DNA of 64,000 bases. It comes from an uncultured Treponema sp. (GTDB lineage Bacteria > Spirochaetota > Spirochaetia > Treponematales > Treponemataceae). A model generated the notes under the pieces. The model did not search any database. It was not told where the DNA came from and saw only the letters and a program-made list of their open reading frames with translations. The stretch spans positions 20,266-84,265 of the forward strand of contig CAMVDX010000009.1 in the NCBI GenBank assembly GCA_947166355.1, given 5' to 3'. Position numbers and translations under genes: made by a program. This document shows positions 8,364 through 17,740 of this stretch, one piece after another (position 1 is the first letter of the stretch; every line of letters starts with the position of its first letter).

Positions 8364-9010
8364 TTTGAACCATCCTTTGACAATTTCTTAAACAAATTAT
8401 CTACATCAAATACATTGTTAGTTTGAACAGCGTAAATAGATTCATCAAACATAACTGATATTTTGTTGCAAACTTCACTGGCAATCTGAAGGAACTTTTT
8501 CATATCTTTGAATGATAACGGAAAGTCTTTTTCAAGTTTTCCATTATTATCTTTATATGCTTCATCTAAGTGAGCATAATATTTATTACGCTGGTTTCTT
8601 AAATTTTCACGTTCTCTAGAAACATTTTTTAATAATTGCCGACAATCAGCAAGTTCTTTATTAAAATCAATAGAAATTGTTTTTTCCAAAACATATTTAT
8701 CTGTATCACAATCGACATATCCAATATCACGAGTTGTTTTAAATAAAGAAACATTTTCACGGCATATATTTATTAGTTTAAATAAGCTGGTTTGACTCTT
8801 GTCATCAAAAAGTTTTGCAGTTTCAATAAAAACAGTATGTAACAAAGATGAATATGTCAGCTGAAAAAATGCCGGAGCGAAATTCATTTCTGCTATGTAT
8901 TTTCTTTTGGAGTCAATAAGATGCTTATACAATTCAAAGCAATCATTAGTGTAAGTAATGCGAGAAAAATATTGATCTAATAGAATCTTAAAAGTTTCTT
9001 TTGTCTCCAT
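8360..9010 (-). CDS. AbiU2/HEPN-like protein
   Basis: 216 aa, almost entirely helical. Near residue 140 it carries LRNQRNKYYAHLDEAYKD, which contains an R-x4-6-H pattern (RNKYYAH) typical of HEPN ribonuclease domains; the overall layout (FELYKHLIDSKRKYIAEMNF, then HTVFIETAKLFDD) matches AbiU2-type HEPN proteins. HEPN proteins commonly act as RNases in phage defence or toxin modules. A GGAGG site precedes the ATG. It starts 3 bases after the methylase stop and overlaps the next gene by 4 bases. Activity is inferred. Confidence 0.6.
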   Translation of the reverse strand: METKETFKILLDQYFSRITYTNDCFELYKHLIDSKRKYIAEMNFAPAFFQLTYSSLLHTVFIETAKLFDDKSQTSLFKLINICRENVSLFKTTRDIGYVDCDTDKYVLEKTISIDFNKELADCRQLLKNVSRERENLRNQRNKYYAHLDEAYKDNNGKLEKDFPLSFKDMKKFLQIASEVCNKISVMFDESIYAVQTNNVFDVDNLFKKLSKDGSK

Positions 9011-9013
9011 CTT

Positions 9014-12000
9014 CTACCTCCCCTCCACAATCTTTATTTCATCTTCGGAAAGGCCATAGAGCGCGTAGACAAGGCGGTCGATTTCTGCTTCTTCTTTGCT
9101 TGTGTCTGCCTGTGGATTGTTTTTTTTTGCAGAGAGGATTTTGTCTACAAGGTCTATTATGGGCTTTTGCTGGGCTGATGTGGCAGATGGGATTGGAATT
9201 TCAGCAAGAGGTTTGTTGAAATATTCGCGAGCATTACCTTTCGGTTTACCAATGAAACCATAAAACCAATCTAATAGACTAGAATTTAACAAGCCAAGAA
9301 TAAACTTTATTGAATAACCAGAGTATTCATTAATAACAATAGCTCGTATATCTCCACCATCATTAAAGCATTGTTCATTATCATATGCAAAACGATTGTG
9401 TTCTGCACGATATGGAACTACAAGCCTTTCTTTTGCATCGTGAATTATTTTTTCAGAAGGACGATGTAATCTCCACCATTTATATTCTCCTGTCTTTGGA
9501 CCACGTCTGTCTAACAATTCTTTTTTAAATTTTTCCAAGTAAGCATAAGCATTTGGATATTTTGTTTTAGAAAAATCGTTATCACAATATATTAACCATA
9601 AATCGATTTTATTTATTACATATCTTTGAATATGACTATTTTTAATACATTGTCTTACAATTTCTAATTCTATATTGTTACCTTCAATAATAGCTTTTGG
9701 GACAGAGAATATTCCATTCTTTCCAGATTCTGCTCCTTTTGCGATTTCTGAAATACTACCTAGTAAAACAGCATTGTCTTTCATTTTTTCAATTATTTTA
9801 AAAGATTGAACATTTGAAACAATCCAAGTATCTGAAAGTTTATTTCTTTCTAATTCGCAATACTCATAATCATCATTTAATTCTAGTGTATTAAGAACAT
9901 CTTTCTTATAAGTAAAGAATTTTATTTTATCGGTTCCTGATTTCTTTTTTGTAAAAGAAATCGCTGTATGAACACTAGCACTTTCAAAAACTGTTGCATT
10001 ATGAAAATTGATTACTTTTTCAAGTTTGTCATTTAAGAAAAGGCGTAATTTTTTTGCATAATCATTTCCGAGAAAATAATTTGAAGTTATAAATGTTTGA
10101 ATTCCATTATACGAAAGAAGTCTAATTCCTTGACATATAAAATAATACATCAAGTCATTGTATCCAGTATGAATTTCAGGATATGTTTGCTTTAAAACTT
10201 CATGCATTTGAGGCATTGTATTTATGTTTACATATGGTGGATTTCCGATAACAATATCAAAGCCATCTTTAATTCCGAACATCCATTCAGCATCAAAGAA
10301 TTCTGCACTTCGGTTTTTATCGTAAGGATCCCATGTTGAAATTAATTTAGCATTTTCTTTTCCAAATCCAAGATCCATAAGAGTTTGTTCGAGCTCTTGT
10401 CGAATTTGCTTGTCTTCTTGTTTCAGTTCAAACTTATATTTTGGGCTTTTTGCGTTAAATAGATTATGGCGAACTTTTTGTAGTCGCTCCATCAACGGTT
10501 CGATATCTTTATCAAAAAGAGTTGCCGTTTCATCATTTAATCCAATCAAACTGTTAGCAGTAACAAATCTATTCTCCAAGTTTGGTAACGGACGCACACC
10601 AAAGTTAGCTTTTTTGTCATCAACTTTCTGATCAACAATAAGAGAAATAAAGAATCTTAGGCGGCTTATCTGTGTGGCAATTGGTTGAATATCAATTCCG
10701 TGAATACAGTTTTCTATTAAATAAAGCTTACGAGCATAATCAAGTTCATTTTCATCAAAAACTGTAAGTAATTCTTTTTGTAGCTCATTCTTTTCTTTTG
10801 GAGTAAGCTTTGTATCATTAGAAATCTTTTGAATCTGAATCTGCTTCCAGTTATCGTTCTGCGGATCAAGCTTATGAATTACATAAACCATTTTCTGCAA
10901 GATTCCCATAGGGAATGCGCCGGAACCACACGCAGGGTCTAAAATTTTACATTCATCGATATAGCGTAAAATCTGGAAGCGTTCTTCTGCTGTAAACTCA
11001 GGCTCAGTTTCGTTATAGGCAATAAGATTGTCGAGTTTTGAATCAAGAGTGTTTTCGACTTCTTCTACAGCTTTTGTTTTTTCTTCCAAAGTTCCTTTTG
11101 AAAGCACTGCATCTTTTATCTTTGTTTTTAAATAAGCCTTTAAGCTTTCATCAACCATGTATTCTACAATTGGTCGTGGAGTATAGAAACTACCAGTCTG
11201 TTTACGGGCATTTGTTTTTGTTTCAGGATTATAAGAAGCTAGAAGGTTTTCAAATACACGGCCTAAAAGTTCTGGGTCAAGCGCAATATCTTCTTCTACA
11301 GGTGTGTTTTCTGCAATGGTAAACTTGTATTTTTGCAGGATATTTATAATTCCGTTTACAGTAACATCCTTTTTCTTTTTGTCGTCGTATTCTGTACTAA
11401 GGTCAACCTTAACGTCTTTTCCAAAGAAAACATAATCAGGAACAAAAAGTTCGTTGTCTTTTCTGTCGCTGAAGCCATCTTCATAATCAATTACAGCTCC
11501 GCCTTTTTTGCCTTTTAATTCATCATCCTGATGGTCAAGGCACTCAAAAAGTCCACCGTTCATAAACGGAACTTTTGATTCAATAAGTTTTACAAACTCT
11601 TCTGGATTCTTATGATAACGCTGGTAGCGCATAAGGCTTGTTGCATTCTGATTCTGTCCGTCAATCCTAAATGCTCGTTTTCCATGTTCAGCATTTAAGC
11701 TCGCAAAGAAAAGATTCTGAAGAATTGCTTTGTAGTAAATGCTTTTTAATTCTGGTTGAACAGCTGAAAAATCATATTGTTTTTCTGGTTCAAAGTTTGT
11801 GATTATTTCTTTTATTTGCTTTTCATCAAAAAGTTCTTCTGGAATCAAATCCTTTTCTTTTATAAACCATACAAACAAAAGACGTGTTAAAAGACGGATA
11901 AGGTTCTTTGCATTATGCTCACGAAGCTTTTCTTCTTTTGTAAAAAGAGTACCACGGGCAGCTTCCATTTCATAACCAGGATAAACAACAGTTTTGATTG

Positions 12001-12718
12001 CCCAGAAATACCAGTTAGAAAGTTCTGTGTAAAAGCGTTTGTTAAGAGTCTGCGTATCAAGAACTTCACTCCAGGCTTTATGTAAGCTTTCAAAGTTAGT
12101 GATTGTATAATCAGCACTTAATTGTACAAGGCTCATATCAAAAAGAATTTCAATATGAGCACGGTGCGGCTTTTCAAAGAAAATGTCTTTAATCAAGGTT
12201 ACTTTTTCAAGCACGTCGCGCTCACTGTCACGTTTATTTACCCTGCGGTTGATTACAGCAAGAGTAATACATTTGCCATATTTGAAAATAACCAGAATCG
12301 GAATTGCAAAGAGCTTGTTTATCTCACGCGTGATGGCGGCAATCTTTGTCTTTGACCATTCGCTTCCGGCAAGCTCAACGGCAAAGCAGAGATAAGACTG
12401 CGGATTCAGCGGATTGACTTTTGAGTTAAAAAGCTGACCGTTCTCTGAAAAAGAGTCGTCTGTCAGCTGAAAGAGGATGTCTATGGATTTCCATTCAGAG
12501 CAAAAGGCACGTTCTTCGCTAAAGCGTTCCTTGTTTGCCGATGATTCAATGTAGATTTCCTTAAACTCGGCAAAAGTCTTTTTATCAAGCGGCGCTTGCA
12601 GACTTGTGTCATAGCCGAGCGTGCTAAAAAGATTTATTCCCGCGTCAGAAAGTGATTTACTGCCAAACGCCTTGACTGCTTCCTGTATGTTCTGTTTTTC
12701 ATCAGTATTCTTTGCCAT
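9014..12718 (-). CDS. Eco57I-like adenine-specific DNA methylase/specificity protein
   Basis: 1234 aa. N-terminal part of about 450 residues of unclear function (possible nuclease-like or coupling domain). The methyltransferase core has motif I DPACGSGAFPMGIL near residue 593 and motif IV NPPYVN near residue 826, typical of N6-adenine methylases of the Eco57I/COG1002 group. The C-terminal third (GEYKWWRLHRPSEK, FIGKPKGNAREYFNKPLAEI) looks like a target-recognition domain. GGAG precedes the ATG at 12718. It starts 2 bases after the RhuM stop. With the helicase gene it resembles a restriction or DISARM/BREX-like modification pair. No HsdR-type or DrmA/DrmB partner is present. Confidence 0.85.
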   Translation of the reverse strand: MAKNTDEKQNIQEAVKAFGSKSLSDAGINLFSTLGYDTSLQAPLDKKTFAEFKEIYIESSANKERFSEERAFCSEWKSIDILFQLTDDSFSENGQLFNSKVNPLNPQSYLCFAVELAGSEWSKTKIAAITREINKLFAIPILVIFKYGKCITLAVINRRVNKRDSERDVLEKVTLIKDIFFEKPHRAHIEILFDMSLVQLSADYTITNFESLHKAWSEVLDTQTLNKRFYTELSNWYFWAIKTVVYPGYEMEAARGTLFTKEEKLREHNAKNLIRLLTRLLFVWFIKEKDLIPEELFDEKQIKEIITNFEPEKQYDFSAVQPELKSIYYKAILQNLFFASLNAEHGKRAFRIDGQNQNATSLMRYQRYHKNPEEFVKLIESKVPFMNGGLFECLDHQDDELKGKKGGAVIDYEDGFSDRKDNELFVPDYVFFGKDVKVDLSTEYDDKKKKDVTVNGIINILQKYKFTIAENTPVEEDIALDPELLGRVFENLLASYNPETKTNARKQTGSFYTPRPIVEYMVDESLKAYLKTKIKDAVLSKGTLEEKTKAVEEVENTLDSKLDNLIAYNETEPEFTAEERFQILRYIDECKILDPACGSGAFPMGILQKMVYVIHKLDPQNDNWKQIQIQKISNDTKLTPKEKNELQKELLTVFDENELDYARKLYLIENCIHGIDIQPIATQISRLRFFISLIVDQKVDDKKANFGVRPLPNLENRFVTANSLIGLNDETATLFDKDIEPLMERLQKVRHNLFNAKSPKYKFELKQEDKQIRQELEQTLMDLGFGKENAKLISTWDPYDKNRSAEFFDAEWMFGIKDGFDIVIGNPPYVNINTMPQMHEVLKQTYPEIHTGYNDLMYYFICQGIRLLSYNGIQTFITSNYFLGNDYAKKLRLFLNDKLEKVINFHNATVFESASVHTAISFTKKKSGTDKIKFFTYKKDVLNTLELNDDYEYCELERNKLSDTWIVSNVQSFKIIEKMKDNAVLLGSISEIAKGAESGKNGIFSVPKAIIEGNNIELEIVRQCIKNSHIQRYVINKIDLWLIYCDNDFSKTKYPNAYAYLEKFKKELLDRRGPKTGEYKWWRLHRPSEKIIHDAKERLVVPYRAEHNRFAYDNEQCFNDGGDIRAIVINEYSGYSIKFILGLLNSSLLDWFYGFIGKPKGNAREYFNKPLAEIPIPSATSAQQKPIIDLVDKILSAKKNNPQADTSKEEAEIDRLVYALYGLSEDEIKIVEGR

Positions 12719-12720
12719 GT

Positions 12721-13722
12721 TTATTTCTCCACTTTATTCTCTAAATTTTGAATGCTCTCAAGAAAATGCTTTTCTACCAAAGAAAGCCTGTCTGCTTCTT
12801 TTGCTTTGTATTTCTTGTATTCATCGTGAGCCTTGTCCAGTGCCTGCTGATGAGAAACACGACCAGCTGTTGTAAGAATTTCACGTCTGGTCATTTTAAG
12901 ATAATCATCTATTGTTTCAAGCCAGTCTTTCATATACATCGGTTCATGGTCTAGTGCTCGGACTTCGGCAATGTCGAGATATGCAGTTACAATTTTATTT
13001 AATGCATCCAATTCTGTATCAGAAAGATAGTTCTTTGCAATTTCTACATCTGTCTTTTTGATTTCTTTTCCAGCCCATGAAGTTAGCCCCATATTTTGTT
13101 TTTCGCTGTCAGCACGCTGGTAAATTATTTCTGCGGCTGTATGCTTATGAGCCGCCCAGTGCATTTTGTTCTGCACCTGCTTAAAGAATGCAATAGAACT
13201 TTCTGCACTCGGATTGTAATCAATGCTTGTTGCGTAAATATCAAGCACTTTTCGCCAGAAGACTTTTTCGCTTGAACGAATATCGCGGATTCGTGCCAAA
13301 AGTTCATCAAAATAATTTCCACCGCCAAGTTCTTTTAGCCGCCTGTCATCAAGGGCGAAACCTTTCTGCATGTATTCTTTAAGAATCTGCATCGCCCAAA
13401 TTCTGAACTGTGTTCCCCTAAGCGATTTTACGCGATAGCCAACGGAAATAATGACATCGAGATTATAGTATTCTATGAGGCGTTCTACTTCGCGGCTACC
13501 TTCATTTTGAACTGTTGCAAATTTTGCAACAGTTCGATTTTCATCAAGTTCGCCTTCTTCAAAAATATTTTTTATATGCCTTGAAATTGTTGACTTATCA
13601 CGCTGAAACAATTCTGCCATCTGGTCAAGGGAAAGCCAGACGGTATCATTGTCAAAAGTCGCTTGTATTTGAGTAATTCCATCCTCTGTTGTGTACATTA
13701 TAAGGCTTGTTTTATTTTCCAT
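12721..13722 (-). CDS. RhuM family protein
   Basis: 333 aa from ATG 13722; a GTG at 13734 is an alternative start. The N-terminus has an HTH-like segment (LSLDQMAELFQRDKSTISRH) followed by the conserved RhuM core (VEYYNLDVIISVGYRV with I in place of V at the first position, SLRGTQFRIWAMQILKEYMQ, KGFALDDRRLKELGGG) and a helical C-terminus with SWAGKEIKKTDVEIAKNYLS. RhuM proteins are common in defence islands and next to restriction genes; their function is unknown but DNA binding is suspected. It sits inside the operon, 15 bases after the helicase stop and 2 bases before the methylase. Confidence 0.85.
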   Translation of the reverse strand: MENKTSLIMYTTEDGITQIQATFDNDTVWLSLDQMAELFQRDKSTISRHIKNIFEEGELDENRTVAKFATVQNEGSREVERLIEYYNLDVIISVGYRVKSLRGTQFRIWAMQILKEYMQKGFALDDRRLKELGGGNYFDELLARIRDIRSSEKVFWRKVLDIYATSIDYNPSAESSIAFFKQVQNKMHWAAHKHTAAEIIYQRADSEKQNMGLTSWAGKEIKKTDVEIAKNYLSDTELDALNKIVTAYLDIAEVRALDHEPMYMKDWLETIDDYLKMTRREILTTAGRVSHQQALDKAHDEYKKYKAKEADRLSLVEKHFLESIQNLENKVEK

Positions 13723-13737
13723 ATTCTTATGCACTCC

Positions 13738-16700
13738 CTATTTTATAATCAGCCAGGTTACAAGTTCAAAGTCATTTACATTCGAAGCTTGCTTATCTTT
13801 CTTAATTAGAACTGCATTGCGACTTGTTGTAAGCTTCATTGCACTACGTTTTTTAAAGCTTGTCATAATTTCTGCTACAGCTTTTTCCAGTAAATCTGTA
13901 TATTTTGACATGTCTGAACCATTGTTTGTTTCTTTGTTGAAAAGCTCACAGAGTTTGTCATAAGGAGCATTTTCACCGGAACACAAAAGTCTGTAAACTT
14001 CTAGAATAGATTTTGCACTTGTAAAGTTAAAAATCTTTGAGCCATCTTCATATATGTAAACTAAGAAATATGGATTCAGAGGATTAATCTTTTCACATTC
14101 ATCATTTTCATTTTTCTGACGAAGACAGAAAATAATTCCAGGTTTAATAAGTTTTTTGGCAGTTTCATCAATTTCTTTTTTATGTGGCTGAACAGTATTT
14201 TCTGGGGAAGGTACGATAGCATAGATTCCATCCGGAGAATTTTTAATTTTGTTTTCGTTTAATTTCAAGAAATTTGTAAGTTCAATTCTAAAATCATCAA
14301 GAGTAAAATCTGTAAGAGAAATTGAATCTACCATATCTTCCAAATCCAGAACTTCATCTTTTAGACGTTTAAGCTGCTGGTCGCGATATTTCATATCTTC
14401 ATCAATCAATTCTTTTACTTCATCAGTTTTAAGAATATTGTCTTCGGCAGTTGCTGTAAGGTCTACCAATGCCATACGGCTTTCAACACGAGTTTTAAGA
14501 TTGATGTAATCATCCAAATCTTGTGTAGGCCAGAAGTTTACAAGCTGAATGCAGTTATTTGTACTTCCCAAACGGTCAATACGACCGAATCGCTGAATAA
14601 TACGTACTGGATTCCAGTGAATATCATAATTAATAAGATAGTCGCCATCCTGTAAGTTCTGTCCTTCAGAAATGCAGTCTGTTGCAATAAGAATATCAAG
14701 CTCTTTTGATTTTTCTTCTTTGCTTAGATTCAATTCATCACGATGCTTTGCTTTTGGAGCAAAGTTTGTAAGAATCATATTAAAGTCCGTTCGCCCCCAG
14801 GTTGCTGTACTTTTAGAACCGCACACAAGTCCCGTTTCAAGATTAAGTTCATCTTTTGCCCATTGATTTATTGCTTCATAAAGATATTCAGCAGTATCAG
14901 AGAAGGCTGTAAAAATTACAACTTTTTTGTTATTGCCGTTTATTGGTTTCTCAGTCTTTGCCTTTATAAGTTTTTTCAAATCTTTGAGCTTTGAGTCACG
15001 TTCAACAGAAACCTGATTTGCACTGCTGTACAAAATCTTAAAGGCATCTTTATCACTCTTAAGGTCAGCAAGCCAACGGTCGAGTTCCAGGTCTTCAAGT
15101 TTGAATTTTAATTTCTTACCAACTTCAAGCTCTGGTTCGTTTTCCCAATCATCTAGTTCATTTTCTAGAATTTCACTATCTTCATAATTCTGCTCGACTT
15201 CAAGTGCAGATGTATTCTGCTTCTTTGCCTCTAATTCTTTGAACACTGCTATTTTTTGTTCAATATCTGTAATCTTATCTATTGTTCGTTTAATAGAAAG
15301 CGAGAATGAATGAATTGAACTTTCCAATCTTTTCAGGTAACCGATTTTCATCATACCAATCAAAGATTTTTCACGGTCTTCCTGAATAAAGGCTTCTACT
15401 GTTGAACCAGCTTTTGCAGCATATTCTGCTTTTTTCTCTTCTTTCAAGTATGAAGATGGAGTAAAGATAGCAAGTTTATATTTTGAAATCTGTTCATCAA
15501 TAGCTGCATAACTTGGAAACATATCTTCCGTATCAATATTTGAATAAATAGGGATAGGTTTTTTACGTTCCGGGAATTTACCAACATCTGCTTCATTGTA
15601 AAATTTTGTGATATGTTTTCGAGAACGTGCAATAGTCAGTTCATCAAGAAGTTTAAAGAATGAAGAATCTAATTTTTCAAGTAATTGCTTTGTTGTTCTA
15701 TCTGGATTTTTGTGAGGATCAGCCCAATATGTAAATTGCTTTTGTGCAGTTTCAAGTGTTTGACTTATATTGGAAATACCTGTCGATTCATATAATGCAG
15801 ATTGGTCACCTTCTGTAATGAGATTAATCTGATTACGCAAATCTTTAAGGGTGTTATTTACAGGAGTAGCAGAAAGCATAAGAACTTTTGTCTTGCTTCC
15901 AGACTTAATAATTTTCTCCATGAGCCATTTTGCACGGTTCATGTGACGTTCACCCTTATAATTTTCTTTATCCATTGGGTTACCTTTGAAGTTATGACTT
16001 TCATCAATAACTACAAGGTCATAAGCACTCCAGTTGAAAGTTGCAAAATCATGTCCATCTGCACCAGATTTTCCAGTCTCTCGCCCCATATCAGTATGAT
16101 ATAAAATATTATACTGGAATCGGTCTTTTGCAAGAATGTTCAAAGTACTATTTTTGCTTGCCTGGTAAACAGTCCAGTTATCACTAAGCTTTTTAGGGCA
16201 AAGAACAAGAACGCGATAATTACGAAGTTCAAAGTATTTGATTACAGCTAAAGCTTCAAAAGTTTTTCCAAGACCGACAGAATCTGCAATAATACAACCA
16301 TTATGTTTTAACAGTTTATTAATAGCACCTTTTACGCCATCCTTCTGGAACTCATAAAGTTTATTCCAAATAACAGTGTCTTTAAAAGCAGTTTCATCAA
16401 AAAGTTTGTTATCCTTTTGTTCTTCAAGGTAATCTTTGAAAATACTATAAAGGGTTTTGAAATATACAAGTTCTGGTTCATTTTCTTTGTAAAGAAGCTC
16501 AAGATATTTTAAGACTTCTTCTTTTACATCCTGGACAAGACCTGTATTATCATTCCAGATAGAATCAAACCAACCTTTAAGTTCATCTTTCTGACGGTCA
16601 CTATCAACAATAAGATTTAATTCAATATTATTTGCTTTATCCTTTAATCCAAGCCCACTAGTAGTAAAATTAGAACTTCCAGAAATTGCTTTTACTTCGC

Positions 16701-17094
16701 AGATATCCTGTATATGTCGTTCAGCATAGTACATCTTTCCATGGAGGAAATTTGGTTTTACGATTGATTTTACTTCAACTTTTTCTCGGATCCAATCTGC
16801 ACATTTAGTTGCAATTCGTTTCTGTCCAAATTTTTCAGTTGGATTAATTACAATAGAATCATCTTCAATTTTATAATTTCTGACATCAACATTATCATTA
16901 GTAATAAAAGTTGGTTCACCAAAAAGAAACTTCATACTCTTGATAGAATCAAGTTGCTCATTTAAACCGTAATATGCAAAAATTGTAAAGTAAGCAGAAA
17001 CTACAGAAAGTTCTGAACCTTCTTTTACAACATCTTTCAAGAACTCCCCTACGCTGCCATAATCTTTGTTATCTCTAATTAATGTATCTGCCAT
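13738..17094 (-). CDS. PLD-nuclease/SNF2-family helicase fusion
   Basis: 1118 aa. N-terminal phospholipase D-like nuclease domain with HGK at 118-120 (FLHGKMYY) and GSSNFT at 139-144. SNF2/superfamily 2 helicase core: Walker A DSVGLGKT at 271-278, DESH at 364-367, LSATPVNN, and motif VI IIQRFGRIDRLGS near residue 836. An acidic coiled region lies around 620-680. These proteins translocate on double-stranded DNA, and the PLD domain may cut DNA. DISARM systems use a separate PLD protein (DrmC) and SNF2 helicase (DrmD); here they are fused. GGAG precedes the ATG, 11 bases after the 76-aa gene. Confidence 0.9.
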   Translation of the reverse strand: MADTLIRDNKDYGSVGEFLKDVVKEGSELSVVSAYFTIFAYYGLNEQLDSIKSMKFLFGEPTFITNDNVDVRNYKIEDDSIVINPTEKFGQKRIATKCADWIREKVEVKSIVKPNFLHGKMYYAERHIQDICEVKAISGSSNFTTSGLGLKDKANNIELNLIVDSDRQKDELKGWFDSIWNDNTGLVQDVKEEVLKYLELLYKENEPELVYFKTLYSIFKDYLEEQKDNKLFDETAFKDTVIWNKLYEFQKDGVKGAINKLLKHNGCIIADSVGLGKTFEALAVIKYFELRNYRVLVLCPKKLSDNWTVYQASKNSTLNILAKDRFQYNILYHTDMGRETGKSGADGHDFATFNWSAYDLVVIDESHNFKGNPMDKENYKGERHMNRAKWLMEKIIKSGSKTKVLMLSATPVNNTLKDLRNQINLITEGDQSALYESTGISNISQTLETAQKQFTYWADPHKNPDRTTKQLLEKLDSSFFKLLDELTIARSRKHITKFYNEADVGKFPERKKPIPIYSNIDTEDMFPSYAAIDEQISKYKLAIFTPSSYLKEEKKAEYAAKAGSTVEAFIQEDREKSLIGMMKIGYLKRLESSIHSFSLSIKRTIDKITDIEQKIAVFKELEAKKQNTSALEVEQNYEDSEILENELDDWENEPELEVGKKLKFKLEDLELDRWLADLKSDKDAFKILYSSANQVSVERDSKLKDLKKLIKAKTEKPINGNNKKVVIFTAFSDTAEYLYEAINQWAKDELNLETGLVCGSKSTATWGRTDFNMILTNFAPKAKHRDELNLSKEEKSKELDILIATDCISEGQNLQDGDYLINYDIHWNPVRIIQRFGRIDRLGSTNNCIQLVNFWPTQDLDDYINLKTRVESRMALVDLTATAEDNILKTDEVKELIDEDMKYRDQQLKRLKDEVLDLEDMVDSISLTDFTLDDFRIELTNFLKLNENKIKNSPDGIYAIVPSPENTVQPHKKEIDETAKKLIKPGIIFCLRQKNENDECEKINPLNPYFLVYIYEDGSKIFNFTSAKSILEVYRLLCSGENAPYDKLCELFNKETNNGSDMSKYTDLLEKAVAEIMTSFKKRSAMKLTTSRNAVLIKKDKQASNVNDFELVTWLIIK

Positions 17095-17105
17095 CTGTAT
17101 CTCCG

Positions 17106-17336
17106 TTAGAACTTTATTTCATGAGTTGTTGTTGCTGGTGTTGTATTTGTTATTTCATGTTGAATAGAAATCTTATCCATTGCTGAACAAACATTTGCAT
17201 AATCAGAATTCTCACATAGCCGGTCAACAGCAGGCCATTTTCTAATTTCTCCAGCAGTAAGAATATGTTTGTCTTTTGGACAATAGTCTTTAATATATGT
17301 TTCAATAAGTTGTGTAATTTCTTCTCTTTTGTTCAT
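17106..17336 (-). CDS. Small protein at the head of the defence operon
   Basis: 76 aa, no recognised domain. The N-terminus is helical and charged (NKREEITQLIETYIKDYCPK), the middle reads HILTAGEIRKWPAVDRLCEN, and the tail is rich in Thr. It could be a small regulator or an adaptor. Evidence that it is real: it is the first open frame behind an extended -10 promoter (ATTATA at 17372-17377 on the plus strand) and ends 11 bases before the helicase start. A weak GGA lies before the ATG. Confidence 0.6.
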   Translation of the reverse strand: MNKREEITQLIETYIKDYCPKDKHILTAGEIRKWPAVDRLCENSDYANVCSAMDKISIQHEITNTTPATTTHEIKF

Positions 17337-17371
17337 TTATTAGTTCCATTTTGTGATAAAACAGTCTAATC

Positions 17372-17400
17372 ATTATAACACGAAAATATTGATTCTTCAC
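17372..17400 (-). promoter_or_regulatory. Promoter of the defence operon
   Basis: On the minus strand TGAAGA, 16 bases, then the extended -10 TGTTATAAT (TATAAT at 17377-17372). It lies about 35 bases before the ATG of the 76-aa gene, giving a leader of roughly 28 bases. Confidence 0.5.
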
Positions 17401-17616
17401 GGAAAATCACCCCACTTATATGGAAGTTTCATTTACTCTTGTATAAATTATACTCACACACCTGTCGCAAATAATGATACAGCCTCAATTATTTATGCAA
17501 TAAAAAAAGGAGAGGAACTTCCTCGCCGATTGATAATAACATGTTTATATTTTATATTTTCAACATATCATTTATAAATATCGGGCTAATTACTATAATA
17601 GTTGCTTTTGTTTATC

Positions 17617-17644
17617 TTGACTTATTAATTTCGTCTGTTATACT
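17617..17644 (+). promoter_or_regulatory. Strong promoter of a candidate small RNA
   Basis: TTGACT (17617-17622), 16 bases, TATACT (17639-17644), with TG one base before the -10 (extended -10). No protein gene follows. Confidence 0.55.
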
Positions 17645-17650
17645 AAAACC

Positions 17651-17740
17651 ATCGACGTGAGGTGCCTTAGTTGCCCTGTCCGCTGTCTTTTTCAGCCGCG
17701 TCACTCAAGCCTTCGAATCTTTCGGAGGCTTTATTTATTA
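17651..17740 (+). ncRNA. Candidate small RNA of about 90 nt
   Basis: From the expected start near 17651 to a terminator-like hairpin: AAGCCTTCGAA (17707-17717), loop TCT, TTCGGAGGCTT (17721-17731), then TATTTATTATAAA. Internal pairings include GCTG with CAGC around a T-rich loop (about 17682-17696), and GACG with CGTC. It lies in the 570-base gap between the divergent defence operon and, on the other side, the end of the NfnB gene. No match to 6S, SRP, tmRNA or RNase P was seen. The rest of the gap (17337-17616 and 17741-17830) shows nothing else clear. Confidence 0.4.

Noticed and set aside
6485..17336. Classification of the operon as DISARM
   Set aside because: DrmA and DrmB, the core genes, are absent; only a methylase, an SNF2 helicase and a PLD domain are shared.
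17353..17577. 74-aa open frame opposite the defence operon promoter
   Set aside because: No ribosome site, no protein-like composition, and it overlaps the promoter of the operon on the other strand.
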